Source: Allolobophora icterica (lineage: Eukaryota; Annelida; Clitellata; Crassiclitellata; Lumbricidae). Taken from it: DNA of 64,000 bases. Positions 52,057-64,000 of this stretch are shown in pieces. The first letter of the stretch is position 1, and each line of letters opens with the position of its first letter. The notes beneath the pieces were generated by a model. That model worked only from the letters and a program-made list of their open reading frames with translations, made no database searches and had not been told where the DNA came from. The translations under genes and the position numbers were made by a program. Location: assembly GCA_963556255.1 (NCBI GenBank), contig OY744614.1, positions 36,462,159 through 36,526,158 on the forward strand, read 5' to 3'.

Positions 52057-52662
52057 CCTATAGGCCTACCTCAGGGCTAGGTCTTCTTCTGATCATGAAT
52101 TCTGCTGGGTATAATTGGTTCACTCACAGAACAGAGTAACAGTAGTGCATTGCACACCAAAGTTTCGTAGGCCGACAGTTGCTATGTTTGCGCCTCTGTT
52201 GATATGCTTGATGGCGAAGGAGACCAATTTAATCGATAGGCCACTATAAAGACAAAGACGCGAGTACCACACCCATGCTATTAACGGTCCGGTCTCGGAC
52301 GCGATATATTGGACTAGGCCTATTGGATACCTCGCCTGAACAAAAACGTGGAAACTGCTCTTATTCTTTTAAGTAACATTATATTTTCTAAGACATTTTC
52401 TATCTTTTGGCCCATAAATCCAAATGCTTATTTTTAAAGTAGGCCTATTTTAGGCTATGAACAGCTAGGAGCGTAGCCAGACTTAAATTCAAGAGAAGGC
52501 AACCACTGGCATGACCTTTTTGGAGGATTTCTTCCCAAAAAAATTTGATGAATTTTTTGGGAGATTTATTTGATGCCGTTTTGGGGCATTTGAAAATTTG
52601 ATGACCATTTGTGGGGGATTTCTCTTTAAAAAATGTCATGACTTTTTTCTTGTCCCAAGACC

Positions 52663-52874
52663 CATAGGCGTAATTTGTGGGGGGTACGAGGAGTACCCGT
52701 ACCCCCCACTTTTTGCACTGGGGGTACCGTACCCCCTACATTTTGAACAATGCCAATGAATATTTTATTATTGTGCCTTCCGGGCCCTTCCCAGAGATCG
52801 CAGCTAGTCTCAGCCTTATTTCGTGCATGTAAGAAATTGGTACCCCCACTTTTTAGACCATAGTTACGCCCCTG
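52663..52874. mobile_element. hAT-type MITE, second copy of the 6117 family
   Basis: CATAGGCGTAATTTGTGGGG to AGTTACGCCCCTG, about 80% similar by eye to 6117-6310. No matching target duplication seen. Confidence 0.75.
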
Positions 52875-52969
52875 ATTATTATTTTTTTTTATGCCCCAAG
52901 GTACATATGATCCCTCGGGGGCTTAGATATTAATTTGTTGGTATGTTATTCCTAGGAAATCAGGCCTCG

Positions 52970-53128
<159 letters not shown>

Positions 53129-53892
53129 GGCCTAGCTATTATTAAATTTCTCAGTCCCACTGTCCCACACAAAAGCTGCGTGATGTAAAAGCTGGTCTCT
53201 CTGACGTGGCTTTTGTGTGGCGCAGAGAAATTTAGATGATTCGTAATTGTAGGCCTAATTGTAATTGTAATTGAAGTTATTGAACATTTATATAGCGCCA
53301 CTCAAATCAGAGGCTTTCTCGACCCGCATCACTGCCAAAACCGGCAAAAAGAAATGTTGTCAAGCGTCTACGGAACTGAAGAGGAGAGAGGACCTGAATG
53401 ACAAGATTTACACTTAGGACCTATACATTATATACAACGTACATAATGGTAGGCCTAGGCCTACATCGTTGTAGGCCTATATATCTAAAACTATCATGAA
53501 TGTTGCTTTGTCAATATATTGTGGTGCTATGCAAATTAGCAAACGGTCCCGCAGAAATAGCTCACGCAAACATAATTTAATTAATTATATTATTGGCTAT
53601 TTCATTTCTAATAATATTACCGCTACGGCGCTATCTTATTTTATTATTTTAATAAGCGCTGTCATCGGTATTTATAAATGAGTTGATCCAGGTTTGTCGA
53701 GTCTTAAAAATAAATGACGTCATTTCAATGTTTGTTCATATAGGCCTATTCCGATGACGTCTTCGTCTCTATAGTTTCCGCGACTTTGTTGCAATATTGT
53801 TACTTTGCTCCGGGTGTTTTCTCGGGGACGGAGGTCTGCGGTGGACGAGGCGCTTTCTCGTTTCGACGACGGAGCTTTCGCCTGTGTCAGTA

Positions 53893-54320
53893 GTTTGTTA
53901 TACTTTTCCCTGCTGAGCCTCTGGCGTGGCGTAAAACCCCGTAAGCTCATTGTTTGGCAGGAGGGCCTCTGGCGTGGCGTAAAACCCCGTAAGCCAATAC
54001 TTTGTCAGTAGTTATACTTTCCCTGCTGAGCCTCTGGCGTGGTGTAAAACCCCGTAAGCTCATTTGTTTGGCAGGAGGGCCTCTGACGTGGCGTAAAACC
54101 CCGTAAGCCAATACTTTGTCAGTAGTTTGTTATACTTTTCCCTGCTGAGCCTCTGGCGTGGCGTAAAACCCCGTAAGCTCATTTGCTTGGCAGGAGGGCC
54201 TCTGGCGTGGCGTGAAACCCCGTAAGCCAATAGGCCTACTTTGTCAGTAGTTTGTTATACTTTTCCCTGCTGAGCCTCTGGCGTGGCGTAAAACCCCGTA
54301 AGCTCATTTGTTTGGCATTT
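53893..54320. repeat. Bipartite ~118-bp minisatellite, 3.5 copies
   Basis: Unit: GTCAGTAGTTTGTTATACTT...CCTCTGGCGTGGCGTAAAAC...GGCAGGAGGGCCTCTGGCGTG...AAGCCAATACTTT. Each unit contains the CCTCTGGCGTGGCGTAAAAC block twice. The third unit alone has GGCCTA inserted in AATACTTTG. Confidence 0.92.
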
Positions 54321-56734
54321 TATAGTGCCCACTCATTTTATAGTGCCCACTCAACCGAGACATCCCAGAGGACTCACAACCCGACTGCATTGTCTGTCGA
54401 TGATGATTTTGTAATTTAATTCTAGATCGTTTTGCAGAGTTCTCGCTAAACATTTGGCATTCATCAACCGAATTACACAACGATGACTTCTAGGCCTAAA
54501 CAATGCACTAAAACAACGGGTGTTTAATTGTTTATACCCTACAGCGTATCTCACAATACAATCAGAATTGTTGTATTAGCCACAGATGAGCAAGTCTTGC
54601 ATGACTGGGGGACCGTAAAGGCTTGGCAACAAACTCCATCATTCAACATCAGAACTGAAGCTCATATAGAAAGTAACTTGAGCCACTGGAGGAAGTAATG
54701 GCTACAGTATAATTTATATAGCCTACCTATAGACTGGCCAGGCAGTCACAACCGCCATACCACCAATACGATGCGCAAATTGTAATTACCTTTTGACTCA
54801 TGGCCTGTGAAAGCCATAATAAAACTGCGCATGGTAGTCATGACCTGGTGATGTCCATTGTTTCGTCATCTTGGCCAATGTAACTGTCAATGGCGAGAAC
54901 GGGCCGTCATTATGTAGACCCCATTAGAGAAGAAGAGCAGTGCCTTAAGCTAGCATGGCAACTTACATTACCTGTCTGAACTATCAAGGGTTGGTTCAAG
55001 GGATCCGGAAGCCATGGCGCCAAAGCTCACACAAGTTTGGCTCTGTGACACGAAGGCAGGAGCATGCTTCTACAACTTTTTTGGAAACATAAATATTATA
55101 AAAATAATACAGATATTTATTGTGCTATAGATGATTTTCATTTCATCAATATCTAGTATAATAAAGTTTCCCAGTGGTTGTAAAAAGTGAAAAAAATATT
55201 CTTATTGATTTTATCGGATAGTGTGTATAATTTTATCCCCCTGAGGTCTGTACTTGGCTGAGGTTGGCTCACAACTTTTACACACTTCTCGAGCCACTGG
55301 TTGCTTCCATTAATGAACAAATGCAAGCATCTCACCATTTCATACACAAACAGCCAGATGCAAGTACGGTAGGCATAATTTATATAGCTCCATTTTCAGA
55401 CAACTGCTGAGTAGGGCTTTATTTTCTGATTTACTGAGCATAATATAGTCTAGCGTGGCTGGTAATTTAAATCGGAATACCACAGGTATTCTATGTATTC
55501 GGGGCTCAACATTGCAGTTCGACAGCACTGCACTGCAGCTATAATATGTATAAATAGGCTAGTCTGTTGTTAGAATTGCTGTCAGAGCAAAGATCTTGAT
55601 TACACCAAGATATAAGACATGATGCATCCTAATGTCCAAGGCCTTTTATACCAGTAAAATTTATATCCAATAGTAAGGCCTTCTATCAATACCTAAACTA
55701 GTTAGCTGGCTTCCTTTCCAACTTATGTTATTTTTTGTTTTCATGTCTCTGACTGCATAACATGTTTGTTAATCACAGTGCGTATGCAGGTGGTTCAATA
55801 AAGAATAGACTTACTTACTTACTTACCTTTACCTTATAAAATGCCAACTGCCAGGCAGCAGCAAGTTTGTATAATTTGAAGGGCCCAAAAAAGTGTTTGC
55901 TTCATCTGTTCTTACATATATATGTTTATTTCCAATCAGTGGGTTGACACACCGCAAACCATTACAATACGAAGTACAGCCGGTTAACTAAAAATTAATT
56001 TAACTAAGAAACTGGTCCAGCAAGGGACAACATTGATGGCATCTTGACCTTTATCATACCTTCTGCTAGGTGACGTGGCTGTTCATTTTTGTTGAAGACC
56101 TTATGCACCAAAGATTTTAAGAAGGTTCCACTTGCTAAAATCTTTGTTACGCTTATAAGTTAAAAAGTGAAGATTGGGAGTGTCACATCACAGCATATGC
56201 CGAGATCTTTGATCAGAGTTCAGTACAAGAATAAAGATGGAAAGAAACACAAAATGAACTACTCTAGTGAAATAACTATCCAACTGGGAACGTTAGTAGA
56301 AAATTTTATTATTGCAGAATTAGTGTTAACAAGCTTCACAGTCAGCACCAACACAAGCAATAATCTGTGTTCCCCCCTCCTCCACATCCTAAACAGCTAC
56401 CCCGCAAGTTTCTCAGTGTTTCGTCAAAACTGATTATTTAAAACTGGAGTACGTTAAACTTTGCCTGCTTTAATATGTACACGGTATATTATTCCAAAAT
56501 AACTTACAGTTTTCACGAACTAAATGTGTAATATTTCATGTTCTGATATCAGACAACATTCGGTGACCTCTGTCTGATATTCTGTCATTTGTTCTTACAA
56601 CAAGGCAGACAGAGTAACCTGTACACGCAATCAATGTCAATTAACTAGATTTCTAAAATATGGTAATACACAAGCATTTGTTCTTGTTAATGTAAGTAAC
56701 AACATCACAGTTCCATCCTTATTTATTTTATTTA
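54321..56734. other. Intergenic between LMO7-like and LONRF-like loci
   Basis: A SINE family 1 tail fragment (54928-54962) and an ATTTATATAGCTCC motif (55378). No exon recognised. TAGGCCTA stops occurring after 54498. Confidence 0.4.
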
Positions 56735-56957
56735 TTTATTCCGGATATTTCTATAGCACCTGTCGAAGTCAACTACTACTCACAGGCGCTCCCGACTACA
56801 GCATTTGATACTGTGCTGGAATTTTCACGCCGAAGCGCCACGAGCAATCGCGAGTGAAGGACTTGCCCAAGGTCCGTACGCAGCGGCTAGAGTGGGATTC
56901 GAACCTGCAACCCTCCGGTCACAAGGCGCCGAACTTACCACTCAGCCACCACGCCCC
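56735..56957 (-). mobile_element. SINE family 3 relative
   Basis: On the minus strand the head GGTGGCTGAGTGGTAAG and B-box GGTTCGAATCCCAC lead to the core GACCTTGGGCAAGTCCTTCA, shared with family 2, and a TTTATTTATTTATT-type tail in inverse. Confidence 0.8.
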
Positions 56958-57888
56958 TTATGAAAGGCAGCAACATCTGCGACTAAGTTTGTCAAAAAAA
57001 GCAGGAATTAGAATATGGGAGATACATGCAAGGAAATTGGGATAATCTTTGAAAAGAGCGTACAGTTAGCTACTCCACTCTGACAACAGCTTACGAAATA
57101 TTCACCATCAAAAGAGACTCAGCTTTGTGTTGTACCTCACCCAGAAATTCAAACGAGGTTTTAAACAAACAGATAACGAAAACAAAATAAATGTAAAAGT
57201 GGTACCCGAATAACTAATCAGTCAATATATCTGAAATTCTGCATTCCAACCCAATAATTGCCTTTGTGTTATCACAGCTCAGTTATTACATGCAGGAATC
57301 ACAACTTTGCATTACTCAATCACAATGATAATCAAGCCTTGAAATCACAATAATCAGTCAATCAATGAACAGTTATAAACCAAAAAGAATGAAAAGATTA
57401 AATCGACGCTTTACACTAAAACTGAACACACAACACTATATCATACAAACCAAACACATTAGATTCCTTAACAAACTTCCATCTTCAAATCCAAATGACT
57501 GAAATAACTGGCAAAGACAAGCTCAAAGCAAACGCTGGATAACAAGATGACAAACTGGCCTAAATGTGTCCCAGCCGTGTAGAAATTTGCTTACGAGCAA
57601 AAAGTGATTAAGTACAAAAGCACAGCATTACATCAAGCTTCTCCAATAGATAAACAGAAAATACTCTAACATCGATCAGCATCAAGACACCAATCAAATG
57701 GTGTTCCACTGACCAAACAGTGCTCTACAATAGACACTATTAAAATGTGTGTACAGTATATTCGTTTACTGAGTCAAATGGTTGCCATACCGCAACCAGG
57801 AACAAAAAGTTACGAAAAGAAAGGGAAATGAACATTCAATCGGATCAACAAAGGACAATGCTTGGGACTATCGTCTAAAAAGTACTCT
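56958..57888. other. Non-coding, probable LONRF-like 3' flank
   Basis: No exon or repeat family recognised. Confidence 0.3.
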
Positions 57889-58257
57889 TCAGATGAAATT
57901 TCGATTGTCTTTCTTCGGTAGTTCGAGGTTATGTTGGCGCGTCCGTAGGTTGTAGCCTCGAACAATCATCGGTGGAAAGAGATCACGAAGGACAAGGTAC
58001 ATATTCCTACTCAATTCCCGCAGTTTGCTAGAAACGATTCTGTTGCTCAGATATCTTATTGGGTGGTGCTTAATGAACAAAAGAAGATAAAGCGTTCTCA
58101 AAATCAACATACAAGTCGATAAGGATTCTGTTATTGTATGAAAAATATCTTTGTAACAATAAATATCTTCTGCCAGTCTGGTTGTTAGATTGTTCTTTAC
58201 ATGGCTGATATGATGCTGAACCCCAGCAGCAGGATCAAAATGGCTGCCCACATCCAT
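57889..58257 (-). other. 122-codon ORF 3' of the LONRF-like stop
   Basis: ATG-to-stop frame starting 36 bp beyond the LONRF-like stop on the same strand. It ends IVRGYNLRTRQHNLELPKKD. That tail loosely resembles the last residues of some non-LTR retrotransposon ORFs, but the rest matches nothing I know. It may be a 3' UTR frame with no function. Confidence 0.2.
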
Positions 58258-58292
58258 TGTCGATCGAGTCTGGCAACCAAGACTGCTGCTAG

Positions 58293-63489
<5,197 letters not shown>

Positions 63490-64000
63490 CTTCAAACACA
63501 GTTACAACATCAACAACAACCATTAAAAACACAGCGTGATGACCAGAAAACGCTACAGTATGCTGATTTTATTAATGCACTATGTGAATGGGATATATAA
63601 ACAATCACACTTCACTGGTAAGTAACGGCTCAAGATCCTTCCATGACAAGCGTGTCAGGTCAATTGTGTCAGGTGAGGTTTAAACCTGCAAGCTGCCATA
63701 CAAGGTGAAGACGTGTCCAGTAAGCATAGATCGGACAGAGGAATGAATTAGAATCAAGATCAGGTCGAGTACTGAACAATGCAACTGTAGTCTTTACGGT
63801 TTGATGTTTCAGTCAATATCTTACAACAGAAACAAAATCATGAAAGGAATAAGTCCACAAGAAACATAAAATAAAAGATACATATGAATGATATACAGTA
63901 AATACACAAGATACATAAATAAATTATATAAATAAATGATATACAGCATTGTTCTGATAATCCAATTACACCTGCATTGCACTGTGTATCAAAATGGAAG
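63490..64000. other. Intron of the LONRF-like gene, no exon seen
   Basis: No further upstream exon recognised. The 5' part of the gene must lie beyond the window. Confidence 0.45.

Overview
This is a eukaryotic window with no rRNA, CRISPR or operon structure. It carries intron-containing genes with GT/AG junctions, all transcribed from the minus strand, set in a moderately AT-rich background full of tRNA-headed SINEs, short inverted-repeat DNA transposons, a CR1/L2-like LINE relic, minisatellites and long (TTA)n, (TA)n, (GA)n and (CA)n tracts. Orthologues of LMO7/LIMCH1 and LONRF, an expanded F-box pair and this repeat spectrum suggest a marine invertebrate, probably a deuterostome such as an echinoderm or hemichordate. 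That placement is an inference.

Layout. (1) 0.3-16.6 kb is a direct tandem segmental duplication: copy A about 300-6030, copy B about 8068-16606. Each copy holds a two-exon gene fragment encoding an F-box followed by a propeller-like domain. The copies have since collected different insertions, so each often shows the empty site for the other. Copy B carries a hAT-like element with a SINE in it, a PIF/Harbinger-like element containing a Mutator-like element, and a pogo-like element with a truncated transposase. Copy A carries an RSS-like TIR element and SINE material. Between the copies lie a (GA)n tract, a LINE reverse-transcriptase relic and a GC-rich insert with a 13-bp target-site duplication. 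(2) 21.7-36.9 kb is an LMO7/LIMCH1-like gene. I built an 11-exon coding model whose phases all agree: 4800 nt, 1599 residues, with PDZ, proline-rich, coiled-coil, disordered and C-terminal zinc-finger segments. A 2.4-kb hAT-like transposon sits in its second coding intron. (3) 37-51 kb is mostly non-coding, with SINEs and simple repeats. (4) 51.2-54.5 kb is repeat-rich, with hAT-type MITEs, a bipartite minisatellite and a (TTA)n tract. (5) 58.3-63.5 kb holds the last six exons of a LONRF-type RING/LON-domain gene that continues off the right edge.

The most unusual signal is the octamer TAGGCCTA. I counted about 48 exact copies by hand, where about one is expected by chance. They sit almost entirely in 0-16.5 kb and 51.2-54.5 kb and are nearly absent from the LMO7-like and LONRF loci. 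Paired empty and filled sites (copy A against copy B, and units of a minisatellite) show it arising as an exact 6-bp insertion at TA: TA becomes TA-GGCC-TA. One case adds two codons to an F-box gene. It looks like a transposon footprint or a miniature TA-targeting insertion. The pogo-like element here (TA-GGG...CCC-TA) is a candidate source.
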